DNA from: Micromonospora sediminimaris
GTDB lineage: Bacteria > Actinomycetota > Actinomycetes > Mycobacteriales > Micromonosporaceae
Direction of reading: 5' to 3'
Length of the DNA: 64,000 bases
NCBI GenBank assembly: GCA_900112325.1
Contig: FOLJ01000009.1
Location: 1 to 64,000, forward strand
In this document: positions 32,770 to 41,127 of the stretch, piece after piece
Layout: each line of letters opens with the position of its first letter
Numbering within the stretch: the stretch's first letter is position 1
Program-made: the position numbers and the translations under genes
The notes under the pieces: model-generated
Seen by the model: only the letters and a program-made list of their open reading frames with translations
Databases searched by the model: none
Told to the model about the DNA's origin: nothing

Positions 32770-33675
32770 GTGGAGCGGGTGCGGCGGGTTGGCGCGTACG
32801 GGGTGTTGCGGGACGCCGAGCGGCAGGTGTTGCTGGTGCGGGGCTCCTCGTTGGCGGACTTTCCCGGGGTGTGGTCGCTGCCCGGCGGTGGACTGGAACA
32901 CGCCGAACATCCCGCGCACGCGGTGGTCCGCGAGGTCGCCGAGGAGACCGGGTTGACAGTCGAGGTGAGCGGGCTGCGCGCGGTCGTCGCTGACGTGGTG
33001 CCGTACCCGGAGCTCGGGGTCGCCCTGCACACCGATCGGATGCTGTTCGACGTGGCGACGATCGGTGGACGGTTGTGCGCCGAGCGCGACGGCAGCACCG
33101 ACCTGGCCCGTTGGCTGACCCTGGACGAGGCGGCCGAGCTGCCGCTGCTGCCGTTCACCGCCGAAGCTCTCGGTCTGCCGGTCGTTCCGCTGCCACCCGA
33201 TGCCCTGCGCCGTCGAGAGCCGTTCCCCGGCCCTGGGACCAATCGCCGGCAGCGCTTCGGGGCGTACGGGATGGTCACCGGCCCGGACGGACGGGTGTTG
33301 CTGACCATGATCGCCGAGGGTTACCCGGGAGCGGGCCGATGGCACCTGCCCGGTGGAGGCACCGATCACGGTGAACAACCCGTCACCGCGTTGCTACGGG
33401 AGCTGGTCGAGGAGTCCGGCCAACTGGGCCGGGTGACCGGGCTGATCGGGGTGGACAACCTGCACAATCCGGCGGCCCTGGGCCCGGAGGGGTACCCCAT
33501 CGACTGGCACGGCATCCGGGTCGTCTACCGGGTGGAGGTCGACCTGCCGACCGAACCGGCGGTGACCGAACTGGCCGGCGGCTCCACCGCTCGTGCCGCC
33601 TGGTTCACCCCAGTTGAGCTGCGGAATCTTCCGTTGACTGAGATCGCGGCGATGGTCCTGGAGCCGTCCAGGTGA
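32770..33675 (+). CDS. Double Nudix-domain protein 2
   Basis: 301 residues, GTG start. Two Nudix boxes, both intact: GGGLEHAEHPAHAVVREVAE then ETGL (about residues 40-63) and GGGTDHGEQPVTALLRELVE then ESGQ (about 196-219). Shares length, order and linker style with the preceding gene (for example EGYPIDWHG in both second halves), so the two arose by duplication after the two domains were joined. Substrate unknown. No clear Shine-Dalgarno before GTG 32770, which is why the start is uncertain by a few codons. Confidence 0.86.
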   Translation: MERVRRVGAYGVLRDAERQVLLVRGSSLADFPGVWSLPGGGLEHAEHPAHAVVREVAEETGLTVEVSGLRAVVADVVPYPELGVALHTDRMLFDVATIGGRLCAERDGSTDLARWLTLDEAAELPLLPFTAEALGLPVVPLPPDALRRREPFPGPGTNRRQRFGAYGMVTGPDGRVLLTMIAEGYPGAGRWHLPGGGTDHGEQPVTALLRELVEESGQLGRVTGLIGVDNLHNPAALGPEGYPIDWHGIRVVYRVEVDLPTEPAVTELAGGSTARAAWFTPVELRNLPLTEIAAMVLEPSR

Positions 33676-33733
33676 ACCCACGGTGACCATGTCGGGCCGA
33701 TCTCGCCACCGAGCCGGGGCGGACGACCTCCGG

Positions 33734-33739
33734 TACAGT
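33734..33739 (+). promoter_or_regulatory. Candidate -10 of the pssA leader transcript
   Basis: TACAGT in a local dip of GC content, about 225 bases before the first pssA start; no good -35 at 17 bases. A second possible -10 is TATAAG at 33818-33823. Confidence 0.4.
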
Positions 33740-33762
33740 CAAGGCAGCGCAGGCGTAGAAAA

Positions 33763-33964
33763 CGGGCGATGGTGTCCCGGATGGGAATAAGACGGCGGTT
33801 CGCGCGGTTAAGGGAGATATAAGTACCGCCGGCAGCTATCGCCATTCCCCACCCCCCTGTGCGATGGTGTACTCCGCAAAACGGCTGCCGGGCCAGGAAG
33901 GTCCGGCACGAGACAGCCGGACGCCCGCCACGTTGCGGTAAGCCGATCCGGTGATGGAGGAAAC
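33763..33964 (+). ncRNA. Structured leader upstream of pssA (unknown RNA motif, two copies)
   Basis: Two copies of GCGATGGTGT (33766-33775, 33861-33870), each followed by an ACGGC-started stem. Copy 1: CGGG/CCCG (33763-33766, 33776-33779), CGGCGGT/ACCGCCG (33793-33799, 33825-33831), and GGTG with CGCC (33840-33843). Copy 2: GCG/CGC (33861-33863, 33875-33877), CGGCTG/CAGCCG (33882-33887, 33914-33919) enclosing CCGGGCC/GGTCCGG, and GGTGT with ACGCC (33921-33925). Both would be H-type pseudoknots. ACGTT at 33930-33934 could pair with AACGT over the GTG at 33965. No known class was matched; a structured cis-regulatory RNA is an inference from pairing. Confidence 0.4.
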
Positions 33965-34987
33965 GTGCCGAGAGCCCCATGGCGCCGGCGTCGTACGACT
34001 GACAGCCCGCGTCCCGCAGGGCGAAGCTGGACGGGCCCGCTGCGCCGCAGTGGCACCCTCGCCCGCCAGGTCCTGCTGGTCCGCGTCGGCCGCCGAGGTG
34101 CAGAAATGCACGGCGCGACCGACCTGTTGCCCGAGCCCCGGTATCAGGACCGCCCGCGTCGCCGATACGGCCTCCGGCGGTCCCGCCGCACCGGGATGGA
34201 GACCATCGCCCCGGTCAGCCCGCTGGTCGGCCCGGTCACGGTCAACCCACCCGTTGCGCCGGCTCCGGCGCTGGGCGCGTCGACAGCGACACCGGCGCCG
34301 CTGCTGCCAGGTGAGCGGACCCCGGCGCGGCGGATGAAGTTCGCCCTGGTCAACGCCTGCACGCTGGCCAGCCTGCTGCTCGGCATCAACGCGATCTTCG
34401 TCGCCATGCAGGGTGAGGTGCGGCTGGCCGCGTTCCTCCTGATCGCCTGCGTCGCGTTCGACGGCCTGGACGGCGCGCTGGCCCGCAAGCTCGGGGTGTC
34501 CAGCCCGTTCGGTGCCCAGATGGACTCGCTGGCCGACATGTGCTCCTTCGGTCTCGCCGCACCCGTGGTGGTCTACGCGTCGCTGGCCGGTTCCGCGCCG
34601 ACGGCCGCCGCCGCTGTGGCCGCCGCGCTCGTCGCCGCCTGCGCCGCCATCCGGCTGGCGAGGTTCAACGTCTCGCCGAGCGACGGACGGTTCTTCTCCG
34701 GCGTACCCACCACCATGGCCGCCGCCGTGCTCGCCCTGATGGTGGTGATCGGAATGCCGGTGCCGGGGGCGGTGCAGATCGCCGGGGTGGCCCTGCTCGC
34801 CTTCACCATGGTCAGCAGCTTCCCCTACGCCAAGCTCGCCCGCCTGGTCAAGCTGCCGCCGTGGGTCTGGCTCGCGCCGGTGATCGGCGCCCTGATCGAC
34901 GTCCGGCTCACCTTCGGGCTGATCGTGGTCGGATATCTGGTCAGCGGTCCGGTGCTCTGGCTGCGCCAGCGTCGCACCATCGTCTGA
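33965..34987 (+). CDS. pssA: CDP-diacylglycerol-serine O-phosphatidyltransferase
   Basis: Makes phosphatidylserine from CDP-diacylglycerol and serine in the membrane. The CDP-alcohol phosphotransferase motif DGLDGALARKLG...GAQMDSLAD is complete and about seven membrane helices follow. Start uncertain: GTG 33965 has GGAGG 4 bases upstream but yields 77 Arg-rich residues with fewer G/C third positions than the rest; ATG 34196 (264 residues) lacks a ribosome site but begins normal-looking coding sequence. The next enzyme of the pathway, psd, is convergent on the other side of a terminator. Confidence 0.9.
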   Translation: MPRAPWRRRRTTDSPRPAGRSWTGPLRRSGTLARQVLLVRVGRRGAEMHGATDLLPEPRYQDRPRRRYGLRRSRRTGMETIAPVSPLVGPVTVNPPVAPAPALGASTATPAPLLPGERTPARRMKFALVNACTLASLLLGINAIFVAMQGEVRLAAFLLIACVAFDGLDGALARKLGVSSPFGAQMDSLADMCSFGLAAPVVVYASLAGSAPTAAAAVAAALVAACAAIRLARFNVSPSDGRFFSGVPTTMAAAVLALMVVIGMPVPGAVQIAGVALLAFTMVSSFPYAKLARLVKLPPWVWLAPVIGALIDVRLTFGLIVVGYLVSGPVLWLRQRRTIV

Positions 34988-34998
34988 CCCGCTGCTGA

Positions 34999-35033
34999 AA
35001 AGGGGTGTCGCGGCCAAGCCGCGACACCCCTTT
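34999..35033. terminator. Bidirectional terminator between pssA and psd
   Basis: Perfect 16-bp stem (34999-35014 with 35018-35033) bounded by A-run and T-run, so it can act on both convergent transcripts. Confidence 0.9.
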
Positions 35034-35065
35034 CTCTTCGCCCCATCTCCGCCAGGCGGCACCCG

Positions 35066-35121
35066 ACTCGCGGCATGTCGCGGCCTCCGGGCCGGCTGAG
35101 GGCCCAGGTTGCCGCAACCCG
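35066..35121. repeat. Intergenic GCGGCAT repeat, copy C
   Basis: ACTCGCGGCAT (35066-35076) and TTGCCGCAACCCG (35109-35121) around a core TGTCGCGGCCTCCGGGCCGG-GAGGGCCCAGG-like, matching the reverse complement of copy B nearly base for base. Confidence 0.6.
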
Positions 35122-35173
35122 CGTGCCGGCCCACCCGCGTGCGGCCGCGACCCGCGTGCGGTCGCCTACCGGG

Positions 35174-36421
35174 TCAGCGCCAGCGGGCGATCACGGTCGA
35201 TCCACCGATAACCTTGTCACCCGGGCCGACCAGCGGCTCCGCAGCCTCTGCCGGCAGGTAGACGTCGGTACGCGAGCCGAAGCGGATCAGCCCGAACCGT
35301 TCGCCCCGGGCCAGCAACGCGCCGATCGGAGCGCGCTGCACGATCCGGCGGGCGATCAGGCCGGTCCGCTGGGCCACCACCACGGTGCCGTGGGCGGTGT
35401 CCAACACCGTGTAGGCGGCCACGTTGTGCTCCGCGTCCGGCTTCATCGCGTTGACGAACCCGCCGTCGGCGACGAAGTAGTCGACCACCTTGCCGGCCAC
35501 CGGGGAGCGGTTGACGTGCACGTCCAGCACCGACAGGAAGACAGCGATCCGGAGGAACTCGCTGTCGCCGAAGCGCTCGTCCGTCAGGCGCTGCACCGAC
35601 AACACCTGCCCGTCGGCGGCGGCCACCACGGCCGACGGGTCCTCCGGCACGTCCCGCTGCGGGTCCCGGAAGAAGGCCGCCACCGGCGCGGCGGCCAGCG
35701 CGGGCAGCAGCCAGAGCTTCGACTTCGGTCGGGCCAGTCGGGTCAGCGCGGCCAGCCCGAGGGCGATGCCGGCGGCGGCGACCCCGTTGGAGTCGATGTG
35801 CATGTCGCGGCTGAGCGGCACGCTCGACGGCCGGTACGCGGGAGCGAGCCGCTCGGCCGCTGCGGCCTCGGCCGGGGTGAAGCGGAGCCGGTACACGCGT
35901 ACCGGCGGGTTGTTGAGCAGCACCAGGTCGTTGCCGACGCCGTACAGCGCGCCCTGCCGGTCCAACTCGGCGGCTGCGCCGGCGGTCCGGGCGACGGCGG
36001 TGGCGACGCTGAGCACCGCGCCGTCGGCCAGGTACTTGGTGAGTGTCCCGATGGTGGTGCGGGCCTCGTCAGCGGTGCCGGTGAACGCCTCGGCGGCGAT
36101 GACCACCGCAGCGGCCTCCGCCTCGGCGAGGCTGTCCACGACCCGGACCCGCTCGGCGACCCAGCGGCCCTGGGCGGTGACGTGCTCCCGCAGCGCCGTG
36201 GCGCTGACCCGTTCGGCGGGTACCAGGGTGAGGGTGTCGCCGGGCAGCATCGCTTCGATCGCCGCGGTAAGCACCGCGGACTCCGGAGCCGCGCCGACCA
36301 GCAGGGCGGCCTTCGGTTCGTTGATCCGGGCAAGCTCGGAGACGAGGGTACGGGCGGCGCGCTCGCCGAGGCGGACCGGACCGGATCGGTCGGGCGTACG
36401 CACGGCGGGGGACTGGGTCAT
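35174..36421 (-). CDS. psd: Phosphatidylserine decarboxylase with N-terminal fused domain
   Basis: 415 residues, about twice a short-form decarboxylase. The C-terminal half (about 210-415) is the enzyme: two hydrophobic segments, FFRDPQRDVP, AADGQVLSVQ, the His in VLDVHVNRSP, and the self-cleavage site in GDKVIGGSTVIA, where Gly-Ser cleavage gives the pyruvoyl group (GGST here, LGST in E. coli). The N-terminal half (about 20-200, AALLVGAAPESAVLTAAIEA, then GDTLTLVPAE) looks like a Rossmann-type methyltransferase-like domain without an obvious full SAM motif. Makes phosphatidylethanolamine from the pssA product. Confidence 0.9.
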   Translation of the reverse strand: MTQSPAVRTPDRSGPVRLGERAARTLVSELARINEPKAALLVGAAPESAVLTAAIEAMLPGDTLTLVPAERVSATALREHVTAQGRWVAERVRVVDSLAEAEAAAVVIAAEAFTGTADEARTTIGTLTKYLADGAVLSVATAVARTAGAAAELDRQGALYGVGNDLVLLNNPPVRVYRLRFTPAEAAAAERLAPAYRPSSVPLSRDMHIDSNGVAAAGIALGLAALTRLARPKSKLWLLPALAAAPVAAFFRDPQRDVPEDPSAVVAAADGQVLSVQRLTDERFGDSEFLRIAVFLSVLDVHVNRSPVAGKVVDYFVADGGFVNAMKPDAEHNVAAYTVLDTAHGTVVVAQRTGLIARRIVQRAPIGALLARGERFGLIRFGSRTDVYLPAEAAEPLVGPGDKVIGGSTVIARWR

Positions 36422-36603
36422 GTCGAACGGGCTCCTGACGGGTAGAGGCGACTGACGCGATGGTCACCGCCGGCGGCGAGGTCGGCCCGGCCACGGACGG
36501 CCCGCGCGCCGACGACCCGCGGGGTTGCCCTGCGGCGCGGGCCGGCCAGCGCTGGCGGGAGCACACCGGCCAGCATAGGCGGCGAGCGACAGTGGCCGCA
36601 CGG

Positions 36604-37035
36604 TCAGGCGTCGCGCCCCTGCCGTCCGGGCGGTGGCGTCTCGTCCGCCCCGCCGAACAGATCCAGTGTGCGGTCCACCTGCGGATCCGGGTCGGCCGCC
36701 CGTGCCGAGCTGACCGGGGCCGGCTGGCCCGTCGGGGTGTCGGGAGTCGCCGGGCCCGGAAGCGGATCGGCGGCGCTCTCCGCAGCGTCCGGTGCGGAGT
36801 CTTTCCGGCCGGTGTCGTCGGGCGTGTCGGCCGGTGCGGGCCGACCGTTGTATCGGCTGGAACGCAGGGCGCCGATCAGGCCGAGCCCGCCGACCAGGAT
36901 CAGTCCGCCGGCCAGGAACCAGCCGGCCGGTGGCAGTACGAGACCGAGCACCTGGGCGAGCAGCCACCAGGCGGCGAGGGCGAGAAAGAGCAGCCCGAAG
37001 GCGAACGACACCAGGTCGGTGCGGTGGGTCCTCAC
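36604..37035 (-). CDS. Small membrane protein with disordered tail
   Basis: 143 residues. Two membrane helices (about 8-30 LVSFAFGLLFLALAAWWLLA and 35-55 PPAGWFLAGGLILVGGLGLI) followed by an 85-residue Pro/Asp/Ala-rich tail. No family recognised. Its ATG overlaps the stop of the PspC/LiaF-like gene by 4 bases (ATGA), so it is translated with it and likely belongs to the same envelope module. The 182-base gap to psd holds no other gene that I can support. Confidence 0.8.
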   Translation of the reverse strand: MRTHRTDLVSFAFGLLFLALAAWWLLAQVLGLVLPPAGWFLAGGLILVGGLGLIGALRSSRYNGRPAPADTPDDTGRKDSAPDAAESAADPLPGPATPDTPTGQPAPVSSARAADPDPQVDRTLDLFGGADETPPPGRQGRDA

Positions 37036-38825
37036 CGGGTCACCTCCATGTGTCCGGCGTTGACGTGCAGGTTGAGGCGCAGTTTGCCGCCCCCGGCGCC
37101 GTCCGGACCCAGATCGACGACGTCAACGGGCCGGTTGTCCATGCCCTGCGTTCGTTGGCCGAGGACGTTCGCGTCACCGGCGGTCACCTGGGTCACCGCC
37201 GTGACGTCCACGTTCGGTGGCAGCACCACGGTGGCCTCACCGAAGTTGATGGCGACGGTTATCTCCGTCTCCTGCTGGTCGAAGTCGATCGCCCGCAGGT
37301 CGAGCACCGCGTCGCCGAAACTCTGTTCGTACCGGACGGCGAGGTCGCGGTGGCTCGTCGGTGCCCAGGTTACCGCGCCGTCCACCCCGCGTACCCGGTC
37401 GTAGGACTCGACGACCGTGACCACGGCCAGGGCGGCGGCGGTCACCAGCCCGAGCGCGATCAGCCAGCGGGCCCGCCCGAACCAGGTACCCACGAGCAGG
37501 CCGAGGCCGATCACCGCGAGTGCCGCGGCGAAGTAGGCCGACGCGCCGATCTCGAAGACGTCCAGCAGGTCGAGCACGCCGACCAGCCCCAACGCGACAA
37601 AGATCAACGATAAGGTCACCGCGCCCAGGGCCGATCGTTCCCGGGGCTTGCGGGGCGGCTTCGACTTGGGCGGTGGCGGCGGGGCCACCTTCGGCGGCCC
37701 GGCGTAAGGGCCGTGCGGGGCGAACGGGGGACGGTAGGTCGGTGGGGTGACCGCTGGGCCCGCCGCGGCGGCGCTCGTCGGCCATGCCGACGCCGTCGGC
37801 AACTGCATGGTTGGCTCCTCAGGCCCGCCCGGCACCGACGGTGCCGAGGGAACGCCGGACGTCGGGCCGGCTGGGTGGAAGACGGGCGGCGCGACCGTCG
37901 TGGTCCGGCCGAATTCCGGGTACGCCGCCGGATAGGCGGTCGGCCCGGGATAGCTGACCGGCGGCACCGGACCGGGTGGCGGAGGTGGACTCGCGCCGAC
38001 ACCAGCGTCCGGCGTACCCGGTACGGCCGACTCGGGTCGGGCTTCGCGCTGCTGACGATTCAGCAGCAGCGCACCGCCGACCAGGATGGCCGCGCCGAGC
38101 AGTACCGCGCGGAAGGCGTCGGTGACGACGAAGCCGAAGCCCACCGCTACCACCACGCCGAGGACGATCACGGTGACCGGGGACATGCTGGAACGCCCAC
38201 GGCCCAGCATGGACTCGATGGGCGAGGCGGTGTCGCCCTCGCCCGGGATGATCAACCAGGCGGCGACGTAGACCAGGATGCCGACACCGCCGAAGAAGCC
38301 CAGGACCGCCAACAGCACCCGCCAGAGCACGGGGTCGGTGTTGGTGGCTCGACCGACGGCAGCACAGACGCCCGCCAGGTAGCGGCCCTCGCGTGGCCGG
38401 ACCAGCCCGTACCGCGAGGTGAAGCCGGCGCCGCCGAACGGCCCGCCCGGGCCGCCTCCCGGCGGCGCACCGGCCCCGCCCCACCACCCTGGCCCGCCGG
38501 GTCGGCCCGGTCCGCCCGGCCCCCCGAGTCCGCCCGGCCCCCCGAGTCCGCCCGACTCCCCGGGTCCGCCCGGCCCCCCCGGCCCGGCGGACGGTGGCGC
38601 GGTGTCCCATGCCGTTCCGCCGGTGGGCGGTGGCGCCGCGGCAACGGGTGGCGGTGCGTCGTCCCACGCCGCTCCACCGGTGGGCGCCCGCCCGCCGACG
38701 GGTGCGGCCGGGCCGTCCGCCTCGGCACCGGGGGATTCGGGTACGGCCGGCCCGGTGGCCGCCGGAGGCGTCGACTCCGGTTCGGTCGGCCCCGGCCGGT
38801 GCGGCTGGGCAGCGTCGTCGGTCAT
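37032..38825 (-). CDS. PspC-domain protein with LiaF-like C-terminus
   Basis: About 597 residues. A Gly/Pro-rich N-terminus (GGLGGPGGLGGPGGPGRPGG) precedes a PspC domain (about 195-260: RYLAGVCAAVGRATNTDPVL, then WLIIPGE), further membrane helices, a Pro-rich linker, another cluster of helices (about 440-510), and a C-terminal beta-rich domain (about 520-597: DLAVRYEQSFGDAVLDLRAI, TEITVAINFGEATVVLPPNV) of the type seen in LiaF and DUF1707-type proteins. LiaF restrains the LiaSR two-component system in Firmicutes; the kinase and regulator genes start divergently 79 bases away, supporting the same role here (inference). Confidence 0.85.
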   Translation of the reverse strand: MTDDAAQPHRPGPTEPESTPPAATGPAVPESPGAEADGPAAPVGGRAPTGGAAWDDAPPPVAAAPPPTGGTAWDTAPPSAGPGGPGGPGESGGLGGPGGLGGPGGPGRPGGPGWWGGAGAPPGGGPGGPFGGAGFTSRYGLVRPREGRYLAGVCAAVGRATNTDPVLWRVLLAVLGFFGGVGILVYVAAWLIIPGEGDTASPIESMLGRGRSSMSPVTVIVLGVVVAVGFGFVVTDAFRAVLLGAAILVGGALLLNRQQREARPESAVPGTPDAGVGASPPPPPGPVPPVSYPGPTAYPAAYPEFGRTTTVAPPVFHPAGPTSGVPSAPSVPGGPEEPTMQLPTASAWPTSAAAAGPAVTPPTYRPPFAPHGPYAGPPKVAPPPPPKSKPPRKPRERSALGAVTLSLIFVALGLVGVLDLLDVFEIGASAYFAAALAVIGLGLLVGTWFGRARWLIALGLVTAAALAVVTVVESYDRVRGVDGAVTWAPTSHRDLAVRYEQSFGDAVLDLRAIDFDQQETEITVAINFGEATVVLPPNVDVTAVTQVTAGDANVLGQRTQGMDNRPVDVVDLGPDGAGGGKLRLNLHVNAGHMEVTR

Positions 38826-38904
38826 GCCTCGATCCTGCTGCGCCCGATGCCCGAGCGGCCTCCGGAAGCGACCCTGACCCCACCCTGAGATCCGACCGGC
38901 CCGA

Positions 38905-40263
38905 ATGTCGGGGGCGTCCCCGTGGTCGGGCGGCCACGCCGCGTGTGACGATCGGATCGGCGCCGGAAATCCTCGCCTCTCGTCCGGCTCGACCGTCCTG
39001 ACCAGGGAGCCCGCGATCAGCAGCATCAGTCAACCACCCCGCCTCTACCGCGCCCCGGAGCACCGGATGGCCGCCGGGGTGGCCGCCGGCATCGCCGAGC
39101 ATCTCGGAGTTCCGGTGGTCCGGGTCCGGATCGCCTTCATGGTGCTGCTCGGGCTGAGCGGGTTGGGTCTGCTGCTCTATGCCGCCTTCTGGGCGGTCGT
39201 GCCGCTGCGACCCGGTGACAACGCCGTACCGCCGCGCCGCGATGTCGGCCAGCTGCTGCCCTTCGTGGCCATCGGGCTCGGCGTACTGCTGATCCAGGTG
39301 ATGGTCTTCGACTCGGTCGGCGCGGCCGGCACGGCAGGCTGGTTGGTCGCCATCATCGCGGTCGGCGCGGGCGTGATCTGGCACCAGTCCGCGCCCGAGC
39401 GGCGACGGCAGTGGGGCGAGTCGATGCCGGTGCCCTGGCTCGGCGCGGTGATAGAGGAGAGCGACCGGCGGGCCTTCGTACTGCGCTTCGTCGGGGGCGG
39501 GGTGCTGGTCGCGGTCGGCATCATCGGTGTGGCCGCGGTCTACTCCCCGGCGCAGAACCTCGACGCCGTGATCAACGGTGTGATCTTCGCGTCGGTCGGG
39601 CTGGCGGGTGTGGGGGTGGTGGCCGCGCCGGTGCTCTGGCGCACCTGGAACCAGCTCCGCTCCGAGCGCGAGGGGCGCATCCGCGAGCAGGAGCGGGCCG
39701 AACTGGCGGCCATGGTGCACGACCAGGTGCTGCACACCCTCGCGTTGATCCAGCGCAACGCCAGCGACGTCAAGACGGTGCAGCGGCTCGCCCGGGGCCA
39801 GGAGCGCTCGCTGCGCAACTGGCTCTACAAGCCCACCGCGTCACCCACCGAACGCCTCGCCGCCGCGCTGGAACAGGCCGCGGCCGAGGTGGAGGACACC
39901 TTCGCGATCACCGTGGAGGCGGTCGTGGTGGGCGACCGGGAGACCGACGAGCGGGTCGGTGCGCTGGTGGCCGCGGCGCGTGAGGCGCTGGTGAACGCCG
40001 CCCGGCACGCCGGGGTGCAGACCGTCTCGCTCTACGCCGAGGTCGAGCCCGAACAGGTAAGTGTCTTCGTACGGGATCGGGGTGTCGGGTTCGATCCGGA
40101 TACGGTGGAGGACCATCGGCACGGTGTCCGAGGCTCGATCGTCGGGCGGATGAAACGGCACGGTGGCCGGGCGGAGATCCGCTCCCGGCCTGGAGAGGGG
40201 ACCGAGGTCCGGCTGATCCTGCCGATCGCCCGGGAGTCGGCCACTGCGGAGAGGGACAAATGA
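38905..40263 (+). CDS. PspC-containing sensor histidine kinase
   Basis: PspC domain at the N-terminus (LYRAPEHRMAAGVAAGIAEH, LLYAAFWAVVPLRP), several membrane helices, then a HisKA_3-type dimerisation helix with the phospho-His in ELAAMVHDQVLHTLALI, and a HATPase_c domain (EALVNAARHAGVQTV, DRGVGFDP, GRAEIRSRPGEGTEV). Likely senses envelope stress through PspC or the LiaF-like partner. The first ATG (38905) has no ribosome site and adds 37 unlike residues; AGGGAG at 39004-39009 is 6 bases from an in-frame ATC (39016), followed by SSISQPPRLYRAPEH, so an ATC start is possible. Stop overlaps the regulator gene. Confidence 0.88.
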   Translation: MSGASPWSGGHAACDDRIGAGNPRLSSGSTVLTREPAISSISQPPRLYRAPEHRMAAGVAAGIAEHLGVPVVRVRIAFMVLLGLSGLGLLLYAAFWAVVPLRPGDNAVPPRRDVGQLLPFVAIGLGVLLIQVMVFDSVGAAGTAGWLVAIIAVGAGVIWHQSAPERRRQWGESMPVPWLGAVIEESDRRAFVLRFVGGGVLVAVGIIGVAAVYSPAQNLDAVINGVIFASVGLAGVGVVAAPVLWRTWNQLRSEREGRIREQERAELAAMVHDQVLHTLALIQRNASDVKTVQRLARGQERSLRNWLYKPTASPTERLAAALEQAAAEVEDTFAITVEAVVVGDRETDERVGALVAAAREALVNAARHAGVQTVSLYAEVEPEQVSVFVRDRGVGFDPDTVEDHRHGVRGSIVGRMKRHGGRAEIRSRPGEGTEVRLILPIARESATAERDK

Positions 40264-40949
40264 TGGCCGAGCAGTCGACACCACCGGTCGAGCCGGAGAG
40301 CACCGGGCCCGGACGGCTGCGGGTGTTCCTGGTCGACGACCACGCCATGTTCCGAGCCGGGGTACGCGCCGAACTCGGTGCGCACGTCGAGGTGGTGGGC
40401 GAGGCGAGCACGGTGGCCGAGGCGGTCAGCCGGATCGCGGCGACCGGACCGGACGTGGTCCTGCTCGACGTGCACATGCCCGACGGTGGTGGGCGGGCGG
40501 TGCTGGAGGCGATGCGGCGCAGCCATCCCGAGGTCCGCTTCCTGGCACTCAGCGTCTCCGACGCGGCCGAGGATGTGATCGGGCTGATCCGGGCGGGTGC
40601 GCGTGGTTACGTCACCAAGACCATCTCGCCGGACGAGTTGGCCGCGGCGATCCGGCGGGTGGCCGACGGTGACGCGGTGTTCAGCCCGCGCCTGGCCGGT
40701 TTCGTACTGGACGCCTTCGCCGCCCGGCCGGACGCCCCGGTCGCCGATCCGGAACTGGACCAGCTGACCAACCGGGAACGCGAGGTGCTGCGGCTGCTCG
40801 CCCGGGGGTACGCGTACAAGGAGATCGCCCGGGAGCTTTACATCTCGATCAAGACCGTCGAGACGCACGTCTCGAACGTGCTGCGCAAACTCCAGATGTC
40901 CAACCGGTACGAGCTGTCCCGCTGGGCGGCGGACCGGCGTTTGGTATAA
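40260..40949 (+). CDS. NarL/LuxR-type response regulator
   Basis: 229 residues. Receiver domain intact: acidic pair in VFLVDDHAMFR, phospho-Asp in VVLLDVHMPDG, Lys in GYVTKTI. C-terminal LuxR HTH: LTNREREVLRLLARGYAYKE, then IKTVETHVSNVLRKLQM. The start overlaps the kinase stop (ATGATGG), so kinase and regulator are coupled; this is the cognate pair. The proline-free 15-residue N-terminal extension before the receiver has no known role. Targets may include the divergent PspC/LiaF-like gene and the surface protein gene downstream. Confidence 0.92.
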   Translation: MMAEQSTPPVEPESTGPGRLRVFLVDDHAMFRAGVRAELGAHVEVVGEASTVAEAVSRIAATGPDVVLLDVHMPDGGGRAVLEAMRRSHPEVRFLALSVSDAAEDVIGLIRAGARGYVTKTISPDELAAAIRRVADGDAVFSPRLAGFVLDAFAARPDAPVADPELDQLTNREREVLRLLARGYAYKEIARELYISIKTVETHVSNVLRKLQMSNRYELSRWAADRRLV

Positions 40950-41127
40950 CCGACCTTCTCGGCATAAGCGGCTAATCAGGCCGCAGGGCGTGACATGTGA
41001 TCAAGTCGCGGTCAATAATGCCCCTCGCCTTTCCTTGCGTGCGGATGCCGCTCATCCCGCGGGAACGGCGACTCCGGCCACCCGCGCGTACGCGGGTCAC
41101 TCCCTGCCCGAGAGGTGCACGAAAATC

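Noticed and set aside
33861..33925. Fluoride (crcB) riboswitch call for the second GCGATGGTGT copy
   Set aside because: Overall pairing order fits, but the conserved bases after the second stem (TGATG and CCTAC segments) are missing and pssA is not a usual target gene.
38500..38590. Tandem repeat of CCCCCGAGTCCGCCCGGC-like units
   Set aside because: It is coding sequence for the Gly/Pro-rich N-terminus of the PspC/LiaF-like protein; no independent element.
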